NCBI RefSeq assembly: GCF_001269385.1
Contig: NZ_CXOO01000022.1
Coordinates: 1 to 64,000 of the forward strand
Direction of reading: 5' to 3'
Length of the DNA stretch: 64,000 nt
DNA from: Limnohabitans sp. DM1
GTDB taxonomy: Bacteria; Pseudomonadota; Gammaproteobacteria; Burkholderiales; Burkholderiaceae_C
The position numbers were made by a program, and so were the translations under genes. This document shows, piece after piece, positions 41,583 to 51,535 of this stretch (the stretch's first letter is position 1; every line of letters begins with the position of its first letter). The notes under the pieces are model-generated. The model searched no databases, was not told the origin of the DNA, and saw nothing but the letters and a program-made list of their open reading frames with translations.

Positions 41583-42938
41583 ATGCACATGCTTAATCGA
41601 GACATAAATTCGCGCTTTGAGGATTGGTTGCTCAGTCCAAGGGAAACTCTAGACTTTGAGGTCAAGCAGTGGCTTGACCTTACGGACAGTGAGGCCCAAG
41701 GCACGGTCGCGAAAGCGCTAATCGCGCTCGAAAATCACGGCGGAGGGTTCCTTCTTTTTGGGTACTCTGAAGACTCGAACAAAAAGCTGGTGCCTGACTG
41801 CAATCGGCCCGCTTCGCTCGAATCCTTCCTGACGGACGCGATCAATGCCATTGTCAAAAAAAGAGCCGAGCCGACCTTTAGCGTCGAGGTTACATTGCAG
41901 CGCCACCCTGAAACCGATCTTGAGTACCCACTCGTACGCGTACTTGGGCGTTCTAAGGTACCTGTCCGATCTGACAGCGCTACAGCTGGCGGATCGCTGA
42001 AGCAGCACGTGTACTACATCCGCGCGCCTGGTCCTGAGAGTCGTGGTCCCCTGACCGCGGCGGAGTGGGATGGACTCCTACGTCGAGCAGTGGCCAATCA
42101 ACGCGAAGAGATAGTTGGACTCTTGCGTAGCATTCTTCCAAGCGCTTCAGATTTCGGTATTGCTTCTCAACCTTCGGAGTTGGATCGCTTGAACGAATTC
42201 GTCGCGGCGGCAGTGACGCGATGGAATTCCTTGAACGAATCCCTTCCAAAGGAACATCCGGCGGCAATAAGTCTTGGTCATTACCACTTCGCAGCACGGC
42301 TGATTGGCAAGCCTACGAATTCGACAACTCAGTCTATCCTTCAAACCAACAGTTCAGCTAGACGCTACACGGGATGGCCAGCCTTTATAACTCTACATCA
42401 GGACAAGACTCGCCCAAAACTTGTGGACGGTTGTATTGAAACTTGGCTCGCTGATACGAAATATCCCGATGTTGGTCACGCTGACTTTTGGCGCATCGAC
42501 TCCAATGGAAACTTCTTCTTGCTTCGCGGGTATCAGGAAGACTCGCTTGATCCCAACAAGGGCTTAGGAGCGGCCGGCACCCTCTTTGAGGCGACCCTCC
42601 CCATCTGGCGATTGGGTGAGTTTCTACTCAGAGTCGTGGAGATTGGGTCGACAACTTTTGAACCTGATTTCGAGTTAGCCATTAGCTGTGAGTGGCATGG
42701 TCTTAAGGATAGAAAACTGTTCGTCCACAATATGCGGCGATTCTTGGCTGGAACCTACAAATCATCGCAAAACGACATCCAAACTACCGGACAATTTCCC
42801 GCATCTGCAATCAGAGATCTGCTGCCTGACGTCGTGAAAGCCCTCACTCACACCCTATATGAGCACTTTGATTTTTTCACTCCCCCTGATTCCATGTACA
42901 AGGAGGAATTGGGTGAGATGATGAAAAACCACTACTAA
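41583..42938 (+). CDS. AlbA_2/Schlafen-type putative nucleic-acid-binding protein
   Basis: A 451-residue protein. The N-terminal region ETLDFEVKQWLDLTDSEAQGTVAKALIALENHGGGFLLFGYSED matches the AlbA_2 (Schlafen) plan: an acidic strand with E-x-K, a helix with A-L, then N-x-G-G-G-x-L-x-x-G. The remaining 350 residues match no family I know. AlbA_2 proteins are common in accessory regions and some belong to phage-defence genes, others are regulators. Composition is AT-richer than the surroundings. The start may be 41583 or 41589; no strong ribosome-binding site helps. Confidence 0.72.
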   Translation: MHMLNRDINSRFEDWLLSPRETLDFEVKQWLDLTDSEAQGTVAKALIALENHGGGFLLFGYSEDSNKKLVPDCNRPASLESFLTDAINAIVKKRAEPTFSVEVTLQRHPETDLEYPLVRVLGRSKVPVRSDSATAGGSLKQHVYYIRAPGPESRGPLTAAEWDGLLRRAVANQREEIVGLLRSILPSASDFGIASQPSELDRLNEFVAAAVTRWNSLNESLPKEHPAAISLGHYHFAARLIGKPTNSTTQSILQTNSSARRYTGWPAFITLHQDKTRPKLVDGCIETWLADTKYPDVGHADFWRIDSNGNFFLLRGYQEDSLDPNKGLGAAGTLFEATLPIWRLGEFLLRVVEIGSTTFEPDFELAISCEWHGLKDRKLFVHNMRRFLAGTYKSSQNDIQTTGQFPASAIRDLLPDVVKALTHTLYEHFDFFTPPDSMYKEELGEMMKNHY

Positions 42939-43072
42939 TCACATTGTGATTTTGTGATCGTCAGCAGAGGGTCGACTCCCGTCCTTGGTTCCGGCTTCAC
43001 GTGGTTGGCTCACAGCCTAAACCTGCCGATCGATCTAGGCCTTCTGCAGCTTCTCACTAAGACCTTTTAAAT

Positions 43073-43468
43073 TCAGTCCGGCACCACCGCCGTGACCTCA
43101 ATCTCAACCAGCGCCCGATCTTCCACCAGATCGGCCACTTGCACCAGCGTCATGGCCGGGTAGTTCTTGCCGATGACTTCCTGATAAACCTTGCCCAGCT
43201 CGCGGCCGCGTGCGAGGTATTCCTTCTTGTCTTTGACGTACCAGGTCATGCGGGCCATGTGCTGTGGGCCTGCTCCTGCGCACGCCAGCGTGTCGACGAT
43301 GTTTTGCAGGGCTTGGCGGCACTGGGCCACGAAGTCGTCGGTCTCGAATTGAGCCTGCCCGTTCCAGCCGATCATGCCCGCGACGAACACCATTCGGCCG
43401 CGCGCTTCGATGCCGTTGGCATAGCCTTTGGCGGGTGCCCAGCCTTCGGGTTGGAGGATGTTGAACAT
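43073..43468 (-). CDS. RidA/YjgF-family enamine/imine deaminase
   Basis: A 131-residue RidA-family protein. ARGRMVFVAGMIGWNGQAQF and the C-terminal MTLVQVADLVEDRALVEIEVTAVV, with the glutamate that orients water, are typical. RidA proteins hydrolyse reactive enamines and imines. It lies next to a 2-aminobenzoyl-CoA pathway whose monooxygenase/reductase makes an enamine-type product, so it may hydrolyse that intermediate; this is inferred from context. The ATG at 43468 has GGAAAG eight bases upstream, better than the earlier in-frame starts at 43483 and 43495. Confidence 0.85.
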   Translation of the reverse strand: MFNILQPEGWAPAKGYANGIEARGRMVFVAGMIGWNGQAQFETDDFVAQCRQALQNIVDTLACAGAGPQHMARMTWYVKDKKEYLARGRELGKVYQEVIGKNYPAMTLVQVADLVEDRALVEIEVTAVVPD

Positions 43469-43500
43469 GGGGTTTCTTTCCATAAAAGTGTTCATCTGTC

Positions 43501-43569
43501 TTTGTAGGGGCCTGCCCTGCTGGCGATGTTGGTTTGCACGCCATCGCTTGCAGGGTAAGCTCCTACAAA
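43501..43569. repeat. Diverged REP pair
   Basis: TTTGTAGGGGCCTGCCCTGC at the left end and GGGTAAGCTCCTACAAA at the right form an imperfect palindrome of the window's REP family. It lies between the ligase and ridA genes. Confidence 0.75.
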
Positions 43570-43589
43570 GAGCCTGCTTCGGGTTGCGA

Positions 43590-45260
43590 TCAATCCATTT
43601 GACGCAGCTTGAAGCGCTGCAGTTTGCCGGTTTCGGTGCGGGGCAAGGCGTCCAAGAAAATCACCTTCCGCGGGTATTTGAACGGGGCGATGGTTTGCTT
43701 GACGTGCTCTTGCAAGGCTTTTTCCATGGCCGCATCGCCCGTGTGGCCGGGCTTGAGCACCACATAGGCCTGCACGATGTGGCCACGGTCTTCGTCGGGC
43801 ATGCCGACCACGCCGCACTCGGCCACGGCCGGGTGTTGCAGCAAAGCGCCTTCCACCTCGGGGCCTGCGATGTTGTAGCCTGCCGAGATGATCATGTCGT
43901 CGTTGCGCGCCTGGTAGCTGAAGTAGCCGTCGGCGTCCATGACAAAGGTGTCGCCCGGCAGGTTCCAGCCATCTTTCACATAGTCTTGCTGGCGCGGGTC
44001 GGCCAGGTATTTGCAGCCTGTGGGGCCGCGCACCGCCAGTCGCCCCACGGTGCCGGGTGGCACGGGCTGCATGTCGTCGCCCACGATCTGCGCCACATAG
44101 CCGGGCACCACTTGGCCGATGCTGCCGGGGCGCACTTGAGCGCCCGCGCTCGAGATGTAGATGTGGATCACCTCGGTGCCGCCAATGCCGTCGGTCATCT
44201 CGATGCCCGTGGCCTGCTTCCACAGCTGGCGGGTGGCGTCGGGCAAGGCCTCGCCTGCCGAGACAGGGTGCTTGAGGCTCGACAGATCAACGCCTTTGGC
44301 CAGCATTGCCATCTGGCGATACATGGTGGGCGCGGTGTAGCACTGAGTGGCGCGGTACTTGGCAATGGTCTGCATCAAGGTCTCGGGCGTGTGCTTTTCG
44401 AGCAGCACGGTGCTCGCGCCATAGCGCAGCGGAAACGCCAGCAGACCACCTAGCCCGAAGGTGAAGGCGATGGGCGGCGTGCCGCACACCACATCGTTTT
44501 CATTAATTTGCAAGATGTGGCGCGGGAACAAATCGCACATGGCCAGCACATCGCGGTGGAAGTGCATGGTGCCTTTGGGCTTGCCTGTCGTGCCACTTGT
44601 AAACGCAATCAGGCACACGTCGTCGCGGCTGGTGGGGTGGGCGGTGTACGCGACACTTTGCTGCACCATGCGCTGTTCCAGGCCATCAGGGGCATCGCTG
44701 CGAAACTGCACCAGTTGCTGCAAGCTGGCCATGTGGCTGGCGTGACCGGGCGTCATGCAGTGCTGCAGTTCGTCGGCCAGCAGGCTGTCGCAAAGCGCAG
44801 CGCTGACCTGCGCTTTGTCGATGATCTGTGCCAACTCGCCCGCACGCAGCAGCGGCATGGTGGGCACCGCCACCAGGCCCGCCTTGAGCGCGCCCAGCAA
44901 GCAAGCGGCCATCATGGGGCTGTTGCCGCCGCGCAGCAAAATGCGGTTACCGGGCAAGAGGCCCATGTCTTGGGTCAGCACCTGGGCGATGCGGTTGCTC
45001 TTGTCTTGCAACTGCGCATACGTCCAGCTGAAGTCGCCACCGCCCTTGTTGAAGTCGCTCACGCCATGCAGCGCGATGCGATCGCCTCGGCCTGCACTCA
45101 CATGGCGGTCGACCAATTCCATCGCGCAGTTCAGTGTGTAGGGATAGTCCAGCTCGGGCCGGTTGGCGATGAACACGGGCCACTGCTCGGGCGGTGGCAA
45201 GCGGTCGCGTGTGAAAGCATCCACATGCGTGCTCGGTATAAGTGTGTTCCAGTCGTTCAT
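43590..45260 (-). CDS. abmG: 2-aminobenzoate-CoA ligase (benzoate-CoA ligase family)
   Basis: A 556-residue AMP-forming ligase. Motifs are LIAFTSGTTGKPKGTMHFHRD for the phosphate loop, DGIGGTEVIHIYISSA for the adenine region, GDTFVMDADGYFSYQARNDDMIISAGYNIAGPEVE, and the catalytic Lys in LPRTETGKLQRFKLRQ. The arrangement fits the benzoate/2-aminobenzoate-CoA ligase branch. Five other genes of the 2-aminobenzoyl-CoA pathway lie upstream on the same strand, which fixes the likely substrate as anthranilate. A REP pair separates it from them. The ATG at 45260 is chosen because upstream codons cross that repeat. Confidence 0.85.
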   Translation of the reverse strand: MNDWNTLIPSTHVDAFTRDRLPPPEQWPVFIANRPELDYPYTLNCAMELVDRHVSAGRGDRIALHGVSDFNKGGGDFSWTYAQLQDKSNRIAQVLTQDMGLLPGNRILLRGGNSPMMAACLLGALKAGLVAVPTMPLLRAGELAQIIDKAQVSAALCDSLLADELQHCMTPGHASHMASLQQLVQFRSDAPDGLEQRMVQQSVAYTAHPTSRDDVCLIAFTSGTTGKPKGTMHFHRDVLAMCDLFPRHILQINENDVVCGTPPIAFTFGLGGLLAFPLRYGASTVLLEKHTPETLMQTIAKYRATQCYTAPTMYRQMAMLAKGVDLSSLKHPVSAGEALPDATRQLWKQATGIEMTDGIGGTEVIHIYISSAGAQVRPGSIGQVVPGYVAQIVGDDMQPVPPGTVGRLAVRGPTGCKYLADPRQQDYVKDGWNLPGDTFVMDADGYFSYQARNDDMIISAGYNIAGPEVEGALLQHPAVAECGVVGMPDEDRGHIVQAYVVLKPGHTGDAAMEKALQEHVKQTIAPFKYPRKVIFLDALPRTETGKLQRFKLRQMD

Positions 45261-45314
45261 GTCTTCTCCGTTTTTTTCGATCCGGTCATGGACAGTGAGT
45301 CCCTTGGCTGTTTT

Positions 45315-45390
45315 GTAGGAGCCCACCCCGTGGGCGATGGTTTTTTTCAGGGCGTGTGCCACGCCCATCGCCCACGGGGTGGGCTCCTAC
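45315..45390. repeat. REP palindrome pair
   Basis: Two inverted copies of the exact REP unit seen by the RAYT gene (GTAGGAGCCCACCCCGTGGG and complement), about 20 bases apart. It lies inside the aminobenzoate operon between the dehydrogenase and ligase genes. Confidence 0.88.
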
Positions 45391-45410
45391 AGAAGCAGGG
45401 GCACCTGTAT

Positions 45411-46595
45411 TCAACCTTTCAACACATCCTTGCCGATGATCAGCTGCTGCACTTCGGTGGCGCCTTCGTAAATGCGCAACGCCCGAATCTCGCGGTACAG
45501 CGACTCCACCATCACGCCTTTTTTGACGCCCATGCCGCCGTGCATCTGCACCGCCATGTCGATGATCTGTTGGGCGTTTTCGGTAGCGGTCATCTTGGCC
45601 ATGGCCGCTTCGCGGGTGATGCGACCGCCTTGGTCGCGCAGCCACGCGGCGCGATACGTCAAAAGCGTGGCCGCGTCCAGCAGGGTGGCCATCTGCGCGA
45701 TCTTGGTCTGGGTGATCTGAAAGTCGCCCAAGCTCTGGCCAAACATCTTGCGCGAACGCGCCCAGCTGATGGACTCGTGCAACGCACGCCGCCCAAAGCC
45801 CAAAGCGGCCGCCGCCACCGAGGTGCGGAACACATCGAGCGTGGCCATGGCGACCTTGAAGCCTTGGCCCGCTTCACCAATGCGCTGGTTCGCAGCGACC
45901 TTGCAGTTGTCAAACTTGAGCGTGGCCAGCGGGTGGGGCGCGACCACGTCAATCCGTTCTTCAATCGACAGACCGGGCGTATCCGCATCGACAATGAAAG
46001 CCGTGATGCCGCGTGCGCCAGGCGCTTCGCCTGTGCGGGCGAACACCACATAAAAGTCGGCAATGCCGCCGTTGCTGATCCAGGTCTTGCGTCCGTTGAG
46101 CACATAGCCGTCTGCCGCGGGCGTGGCGCTGCACTGCATGGCGGCTACGTCGGAGCCTGCATCGGGTTCGCTCAAGGCAAAGGCGCTCAAGGCCTGGCCC
46201 GACGCCACACGCGCCAGGTAGCGCTGCTTTTGATCGGCTGTGCCCATGAGGCTGATGGCGCCTGTGCCCAAGCCCTGCATGGCAAACGCGAAGTCCGACA
46301 AGCCGTTGTGAAAAGCCAGTGTTTCGCGCAGCAGGCAGAGCTGGCGGGTGTCGATCACGTCCGATGCGGCGCCGTAGGCCGTGCCGGACACTGCGTGCTT
46401 GAGCCAACCGCCGCTGCCCAGCAGGCGCACCAGACGGATGCATTCGGCGTCCACCGCGTCGCGGCTTTCGTCGTGATGGGCGTGGGCAAGGTGCTCTTGG
46501 CACCAAGCGTCCAGCCGCACTTTGAAGTCGCGGTGGCTGTTGTCAAAGAAAGGCCAGTCGAGTTCTGGCGGGTGATTGGCTGTGTGATTTGACAT
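45411..46595 (-). CDS. Acyl-CoA dehydrogenase of the aminobenzoate operon
   Basis: A 394-residue acyl-CoA dehydrogenase. [39 protein letters not shown] is the middle-domain flavin block and [26 protein letters not shown] carries the canonical Y-E-G catalytic Glu. It would oxidise an alicyclic or ring-opened CoA ester downstream of the monooxygenase/reductase. It lies four bases after the enoyl-CoA hydratase gene. Confidence 0.9.
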   Translation of the reverse strand: MSNHTANHPPELDWPFFDNSHRDFKVRLDAWCQEHLAHAHHDESRDAVDAECIRLVRLLGSGGWLKHAVSGTAYGAASDVIDTRQLCLLRETLAFHNGLSDFAFAMQGLGTGAISLMGTADQKQRYLARVASGQALSAFALSEPDAGSDVAAMQCSATPAADGYVLNGRKTWISNGGIADFYVVFARTGEAPGARGITAFIVDADTPGLSIEERIDVVAPHPLATLKFDNCKVAANQRIGEAGQGFKVAMATLDVFRTSVAAAALGFGRRALHESISWARSRKMFGQSLGDFQITQTKIAQMATLLDAATLLTYRAAWLRDQGGRITREAAMAKMTATENAQQIIDMAVQMHGGMGVKKGVMVESLYREIRALRIYEGATEVQQLIIGKDVLKG

Positions 46596-46598
46596 GGC

Positions 46599-47459
46599 TC
46601 AGTCCCCTTCAAACACGGGCGTTTGCTTGGCCACAAAGGCGTGGTACGCCCGGTGGAAGTCGTTGGTGGCCATGCAGATGGCTTGGGCCTGGGCTTCGGC
46701 CTCGATGGCTTCGTCCACGCCCATGTTCCATTCCTGCTGCAGCATTTTTTTGGTCATGCCGTTGGCAAAAGTGGGGCCAGCGGCCAATTGGGCGGCCATG
46801 GCTTGTGCCTCGCCCAGCACCTCGTCTGCGCCGCACACCCGGTTGTAAAAGCCCCAACGTTCAGCCTCCAGCGCGCCCAGTCCGCGCCCTGTAAACAGCA
46901 ACTCGCTCGCACGCCCCTGGCCGATGATGCGCGGCAAAAGTGCGCACGCGCCCATGTCGCAACCGGCCAAGCCGACCTTGTTGAACAGGAAATAGGTCTT
47001 GCTGCGCTCGGTGCCGTAGCGCAAGTCAGACGCCATGGCCAGGATCGCGCCAGCGCCCGCGCACACGCCGTCGATCGCCGCGATGATGGGCTGGGGGCAA
47101 GCGCGCATAGCCTTGACCAAGTCGCCCGTCATGCGGGTGAAGGTCAAGAGGCCAGGCATGTCGAGCTTTGTGAGCGGGCCGATGATCTCGTGTACATCAC
47201 CACCTGAGCAAAAGTTGCCGCCCTCACCCGTGATGACCACGGCATGCACATCGGGCGCATAAGGCAAAGCGCGGAAAAAGTTGCGCAGCTCGGCGTAAGA
47301 ATCAAACGACAGCGGGTTCTTGCGCTCGGGGCGGTTCAGGCTGACGGTGGCCACACCGTCTTTGACGGCCAACAGGAAGTGTTCTGGCTGGTACCCCGCC
47401 ATGGGCTGGTTGTGGCGTGGCAGCTGGTGCGACTGGCCGGGCAAGTAGCGTGTGCTCAT
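46599..47459 (-). CDS. Enoyl-CoA hydratase/isomerase family protein
   Basis: A 286-residue crotonase-fold protein. The oxyanion-hole blocks [19 protein letters not shown] and [23 protein letters not shown] are clear. In aminobenzoyl-CoA operons crotonases hydrate or hydrolytically open the alicyclic CoA intermediate. GGAG lies before the ATG at 47459. It is 15 bases after the MarR gene and next to an acyl-CoA dehydrogenase, forming a beta-oxidation set. Confidence 0.9.
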   Translation of the reverse strand: MSTRYLPGQSHQLPRHNQPMAGYQPEHFLLAVKDGVATVSLNRPERKNPLSFDSYAELRNFFRALPYAPDVHAVVITGEGGNFCSGGDVHEIIGPLTKLDMPGLLTFTRMTGDLVKAMRACPQPIIAAIDGVCAGAGAILAMASDLRYGTERSKTYFLFNKVGLAGCDMGACALLPRIIGQGRASELLFTGRGLGALEAERWGFYNRVCGADEVLGEAQAMAAQLAAGPTFANGMTKKMLQQEWNMGVDEAIEAEAQAQAICMATNDFHRAYHAFVAKQTPVFEGD

Positions 47460-47473
47460 GGGTTCTCCTCGGT

Positions 47474-47974
47474 TCATTCCGGGTGGGGGTGGATGGGGGG
47501 TGGGCTGGGTTGACCGGTTTTCAGGGTGCCCAACAATTGGTGCAGTTGTTCTTGCTGCTGCGCGGGCAGGGGCGACAGCAACTCGACCACCCAGCTTTCA
47601 TGGGCAGTGGCCATGGCGGCGAAAGCCTCGCGACCCGCTGGCGTCAGGTGCACCGCATACGCACGTCGGTCCCCGGGCTGGGGTTGCCGCTGCACGAGTT
47701 GTTCTTTTTCCAGTTGGTCCACGATGCTGGTGACGTTGCCACCCGTGACCATCATGCGGCGCGAAAGCTCCCCCATGGACAGGCCTTGCGCTTCTCTTTC
47801 GAGTTGGGCCATCAGGTCAAAGCGCGGCAGCGTGATGCCGAACTGCTCGCGCAAGCGTTGGCGGATGGTGTCTTCGATGCGGGTGGTGGCCGAGAGCAGG
47901 CGCAACCACAGCCGCAGCGAGGCGTGGTGGTCGGCGTGGGCGCGCACCTCCATGTCGGTGTGGCGCGCATTCAT
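47474..47974 (-). CDS. MarR-family regulator inside the aminobenzoate operon
   Basis: A 166-residue winged-helix regulator. [63 protein letters not shown] contains the recognition helix and the D-R-R wing. MarR proteins in such operons often respond to a CoA ester such as aminobenzoyl-CoA. The ATG at 47974 overlaps the stop of the upstream short-chain dehydrogenase gene as ATGA. The C-terminus is proline- and histidine-rich. Confidence 0.9.
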   Translation of the reverse strand: MNARHTDMEVRAHADHHASLRLWLRLLSATTRIEDTIRQRLREQFGITLPRFDLMAQLEREAQGLSMGELSRRMMVTGGNVTSIVDQLEKEQLVQRQPQPGDRRAYAVHLTPAGREAFAAMATAHESWVVELLSPLPAQQQEQLHQLLGTLKTGQPSPPPIHPHPE

Positions 47975-48759
47975 CCTGCCAGCTCTCCACCGTCGATGGC
48001 AATCGCCTGGCCGTTGATCGCGTCGCTGCCCGCCGCGCACAGCCACAACACGCTTTGCGCCACTTCGTGCGGTTGCACCAGGCGCTGCTGCGGGTTGCTG
48101 GCGGCCAGCGCTTGGCGCGCTTCGGCCTCGCTCTTGCCCGTTTTGGCCACAATGTTCTGCACGGCTTCACGCACGATGTCGGTCTCGGTGTAGCCGGGAC
48201 AAATCGCGTTCACCGTCACGCCTTTGCGCGCCAACTCCAGCGCCAAGGCCTTGGTGAGGCCCACCACGCCGTGCTTGGCCGCGACATAGGCGCTCACGTA
48301 GGCATAGCCTTTGAGGCCCGCTGTGCTGGCGATGTTGACGATGCGCCCGGGCGTGCCTGCTTGCGCTGCCTCGAGCATGCCGGGCAGCACCGCCTGAATG
48401 CAGTGGTAGGTGCCTGTGAGGTTGACGTTCAGCATCTGCTGCCACATGGCGGCATCGGTCTTGGCAAAGGGCGCGCTGTGCGCTTGGCCCGCGTTGTTGA
48501 CCAAGATGTTCACCGGGCCCAAGCGGACCTGTGCTTGCTGCACCGCCGCTTGCACGGCGTGTTCATCGGCCACGTCCATGGGCGCAATCAACACTGCCAC
48601 ATCGGGCACTTGCGCGCGCAGGGCTTCGGCTTGCGCGTGCAGCGTGCCTTGCGAGCGACCGCACAGTGTCAGGCGACAACCCGCCTGGGCGAGTGCCAGT
48701 GCGATGGCCGCACCGATGCCCGCGCCCGCGCCGGTGATGAGGGCATGGCGACCTTGCAT
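47971..48759 (-). CDS. Short-chain dehydrogenase/reductase
   Basis: A 262-residue Rossmann enzyme. The cofactor motif is ALITGAGAGIGAAIALALA, the structural block is ILVNNAGQAHSAP, and the catalytic triad appears as NIASTAGLKGYAYVSAYVAAKHGVVG (Ser, Tyr, Lys). It probably acts as a 3-hydroxyacyl-CoA or hydroxy-alicyclic-CoA dehydrogenase in the aminobenzoyl-CoA route. It starts one base after the stop codon of the monooxygenase/reductase and overlaps the MarR gene. Confidence 0.9.
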   Translation of the reverse strand: MQGRHALITGAGAGIGAAIALALAQAGCRLTLCGRSQGTLHAQAEALRAQVPDVAVLIAPMDVADEHAVQAAVQQAQVRLGPVNILVNNAGQAHSAPFAKTDAAMWQQMLNVNLTGTYHCIQAVLPGMLEAAQAGTPGRIVNIASTAGLKGYAYVSAYVAAKHGVVGLTKALALELARKGVTVNAICPGYTETDIVREAVQNIVAKTGKSEAEARQALAASNPQQRLVQPHEVAQSVLWLCAAGSDAINGQAIAIDGGELAG

Positions 48760-48760
48760 C

Positions 48761-51094
48761 TCAGTCCCCTTTGGTCGCCGATTGCTGTGCGCGCTCGCGG
48801 GCAAACCCGGCTTCGAGTTGCGGCTTGCCCGACACGTAAGCGCGTGGCCAGGCGATGTCTTTGAAACCAATTCGTGCGGCTTCGGTCAAGGTCCATGCTG
48901 GATTGGCCAGGTGCGGGCGGGCCACAGCGCACAGATCGGCGCGGCCAGCGGCCAAGATGCTGTTGACGTGGTCGGCCTCAGAGATGGCCCCCACTGCGAT
49001 GGTGGCGATGCCCGCTTCTTGTCGGATGCGGTCTGCAAACGGGGTTTGGTACATGCGGCCGTAAGTGGGCTTTTGTTGCGCACTGACCTGGCCCGATGAG
49101 CAATCGATCATGTCGGCGCCTGCGGCCTTGAAGGCGCGGGCAATCTCGACCGCGTCGGTCGGCGTGATGCCACCCTCAACCCAGTCGTGCGCCGAAATCC
49201 GCACCGACATGGGCAGGTCTTTGGGCCATGCGGCACGCACGGCGGCAAACACTTCGAGTGGGTAACGCAGGCGGTTTTCGAGCGAGCCGCCGTATTCGTC
49301 GTTGCGTTGGTTGGTGAGCGGGCTGATGAAGCTCGACAGCAAGTAGCCGTGGGCACAGTGCAACTCCATCCAATCAAACCCCGCTTGCGCAGCGCGCTGG
49401 GTGCTGGCCACGAATTCTGCGGTCACGCGGTCCATGTCCTCACGCGACATGGCACGGGGCACATCGCCATGGGGCAAATAGGGGATGGCCGATGCCGCGA
49501 TGAGCGGCCAGTTGCCTTCTGCATCGTCTGCGGGCACAGGCTGGTCCATGCCCGGCCCTTGCCAGGGGCGGCAGGTCGATCCTTTGGGGCCGGCATGGCC
49601 AATCTGCAGGCCGATTTTCGCGTCAGACTTGGCGTGCACCCAGTCCACAATCTTGGCAAAGTCGTGGGTCTGCTGGTCATTCCACAGACCCGGGCAGCCG
49701 TGCGTGATGCGCCCATCGGCACTTGGTGCGGTCATCTCGACCATCACCAAGCCTGCGCCGCCCATGGCGCGTGCGCCCAGGTGCACCAGGTGGTCATCGC
49801 CTGCACGACCGTCCACCGCCATGTATTGCGCCATGGGTGACACCACCACACGGTTCTTGAGCGTGACCGAGCGCAAGGTGTAAGGCGTGAACATGGGGGG
49901 GCGAATGCCCGGCATGGCCGTGCGCCCTGCAAACCAGGCCTCGTAACCTTCGAGCCAGGCCTTGTCGCGCAAGCGCAAATTCTCGTGGCTGATGCGCTGG
50001 CTGCGCGTGAGCATGGAGTACATGAACTGCTCGGGCTCAAGCTGGTCACAGTAGCGCTCGCCACAGACCTCGAACCATTCCATCGCGTTCCAGGCCGCGT
50101 TTTGCAGTCGGATCACGTCGATCTCGCGCACGGCTTGGTAATGTTTCAGCACTTCGGGGATCCGGTCGGCGGTGTCGCCCAGCGTCTTGAACTGGCGCAC
50201 CAACTCAATCGCGTCTTCCAGTGCGAGCTTGGTGCCCGAGCCAATCGCAAAGTGGGCGGTGTGCACCGCATCGCCCATCAGCACCACATGGCTGTTGCCG
50301 TTGAAGTGCGACCAGTTGGCGCACTTGACGCGCTGGAAGTTGAGCCACGCCGAGCCGCGCAGGTGGCGGGCGTTGGTCATCAGCTTTTCGCCTTGCAGGT
50401 TCTTGGCAAAGAGTTTTTCACAGAAGGCAATCGACGCATCCTGGTCGGCCTTGTCCAGGCCATGTGCCAGCCACACATGCTCGGGGCACTCGACAATGAA
50501 GGTGGAAGTCTGGTTGTCGAACTTGTAGACGTGCGCCTGGAACCAACCGTGTTCTGTCTTCTCGAACAGAAAGGTGAAGGCGTCGTACTGCCGATTCGTG
50601 CCCAGCCAGATGTAGCGGTTGGGTCGCGTCACGATATCGGGCTGGAAGATCTCGGGCAAGCGGCTGCGCACGCGAGAGTTAATGCCATCGCTGGCGATGA
50701 TCAGGTCGGCGTCGGGGAAGTCCAGATCGGACTGCGCGTCCTGCTCAAACATCAGCTTCACACCCAATTGCTCGCAGCGCGCCTGCAGGATGTTGAGCAG
50801 CTTCTTACGGCCGATGCCTACAAAGCCGTGGCCGCCCGATCGGATCACGCGGTCCTTGAAGTGCAGCTCGATGTCGTCCCAGTGGTTGAAGGCCTGCTGC
50901 ACTTCGTTGGCGGTCTCGATGTCCCACTGGCGCATGTTCTCCAGCGTCTGGTCAGAAAACACCACACCCCAACCAAAAGTGTCGTAGGGCTTGTTACGCT
51001 CTACCACGGTGATGTCGTGGTGCGGGCCGAGTTTTTTCATCAGCAACGCGAAGTACAACCCGGAAGGACCACCGCCAATGCACACGATTTTCAT
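48761..51094 (-). CDS. abmA: 2-aminobenzoyl-CoA monooxygenase/reductase (fused)
   Basis: A 777-residue fusion. Residues 1-380 are an aromatic hydroxylase-like flavoprotein: [21 protein letters not shown] binds FAD and [28 protein letters not shown] is the second FAD block. Residues 400-760 are an old-yellow-enzyme-like reductase with [70 protein letters not shown]. This exact fusion is the signature of 2-aminobenzoyl-CoA monooxygenase/reductase, which hydroxylates and then reduces the ring. It is the first gene of the operon; the ATG at 51094 begins the FAD motif directly. Confidence 0.93.
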   Translation of the reverse strand: MKIVCIGGGPSGLYFALLMKKLGPHHDITVVERNKPYDTFGWGVVFSDQTLENMRQWDIETANEVQQAFNHWDDIELHFKDRVIRSGGHGFVGIGRKKLLNILQARCEQLGVKLMFEQDAQSDLDFPDADLIIASDGINSRVRSRLPEIFQPDIVTRPNRYIWLGTNRQYDAFTFLFEKTEHGWFQAHVYKFDNQTSTFIVECPEHVWLAHGLDKADQDASIAFCEKLFAKNLQGEKLMTNARHLRGSAWLNFQRVKCANWSHFNGNSHVVLMGDAVHTAHFAIGSGTKLALEDAIELVRQFKTLGDTADRIPEVLKHYQAVREIDVIRLQNAAWNAMEWFEVCGERYCDQLEPEQFMYSMLTRSQRISHENLRLRDKAWLEGYEAWFAGRTAMPGIRPPMFTPYTLRSVTLKNRVVVSPMAQYMAVDGRAGDDHLVHLGARAMGGAGLVMVEMTAPSADGRITHGCPGLWNDQQTHDFAKIVDWVHAKSDAKIGLQIGHAGPKGSTCRPWQGPGMDQPVPADDAEGNWPLIAASAIPYLPHGDVPRAMSREDMDRVTAEFVASTQRAAQAGFDWMELHCAHGYLLSSFISPLTNQRNDEYGGSLENRLRYPLEVFAAVRAAWPKDLPMSVRISAHDWVEGGITPTDAVEIARAFKAAGADMIDCSSGQVSAQQKPTYGRMYQTPFADRIRQEAGIATIAVGAISEADHVNSILAAGRADLCAVARPHLANPAWTLTEAARIGFKDIAWPRAYVSGKPQLEAGFARERAQQSATKGD

Positions 51095-51535
51095 AGCTAA
51101 ACCTTTCGCCTCTGACCTTCGTCCGAATTGATTAAGACCTTGATATTTCAAGTTTGAAGTATTTCCTTCAGCCACCCTGCTGTCAATCAGGTGTTAACCC
51201 TTGCGAAGATGAATTTTCAGGTCGGTGGTCGAAGACCCCGACGTTTGCTCCCCAGACCCTGCCGCATGGCGAGCGTTGACGATGCGCGTTTCACGTCGGA
51301 CTCCCCGATCACCGACCTACCCTCCCCAACAAACCCATAAACAGCTTCAACCCCAAATTCATGAATACCAAATCACTTCACGCCGTTTGTTTTGTTTTTT
51401 GTCTTTGACTTTGGCCGTTCGCATTCACACCATGGCTTGTACGCCACATATTCAATTTAAAACCCCTTACTTTTTTTGTTGCGACGATTAAAATTTGTCA
51501 ATAGTGACAAAACCAATAACACGTGTGTGAGCTGC
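51095..51535. repeat. Divergent intergenic region with a long palindromic repeat
   Basis: No gene is seen. Bases 51218-51320 are the second copy of the palindrome family at 23358-23435: CAGGTCGGTGGTCGAAGACC at one end and ACCGACCTAC at the other. The stretch 51330-51500 is AT-rich and may hold the promoter of the AAA+ gene. The aminobenzoate operon promoter should lie within about 51095-51215. Confidence 0.7.

Noticed and set aside
19301..45390. REP palindromes considered as a CRISPR array
   Set aside because: Units are few, far apart, palindromic and paired in inverse orientation without regular spacers, and no cas genes are present.
44508..46592. A 694-codon plus-strand open frame across the aminobenzoate genes
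   Set aside because: It crosses a REP pair and two well-supported minus-strand enzymes; composition is His/Gln/Arg-rich with no motifs.
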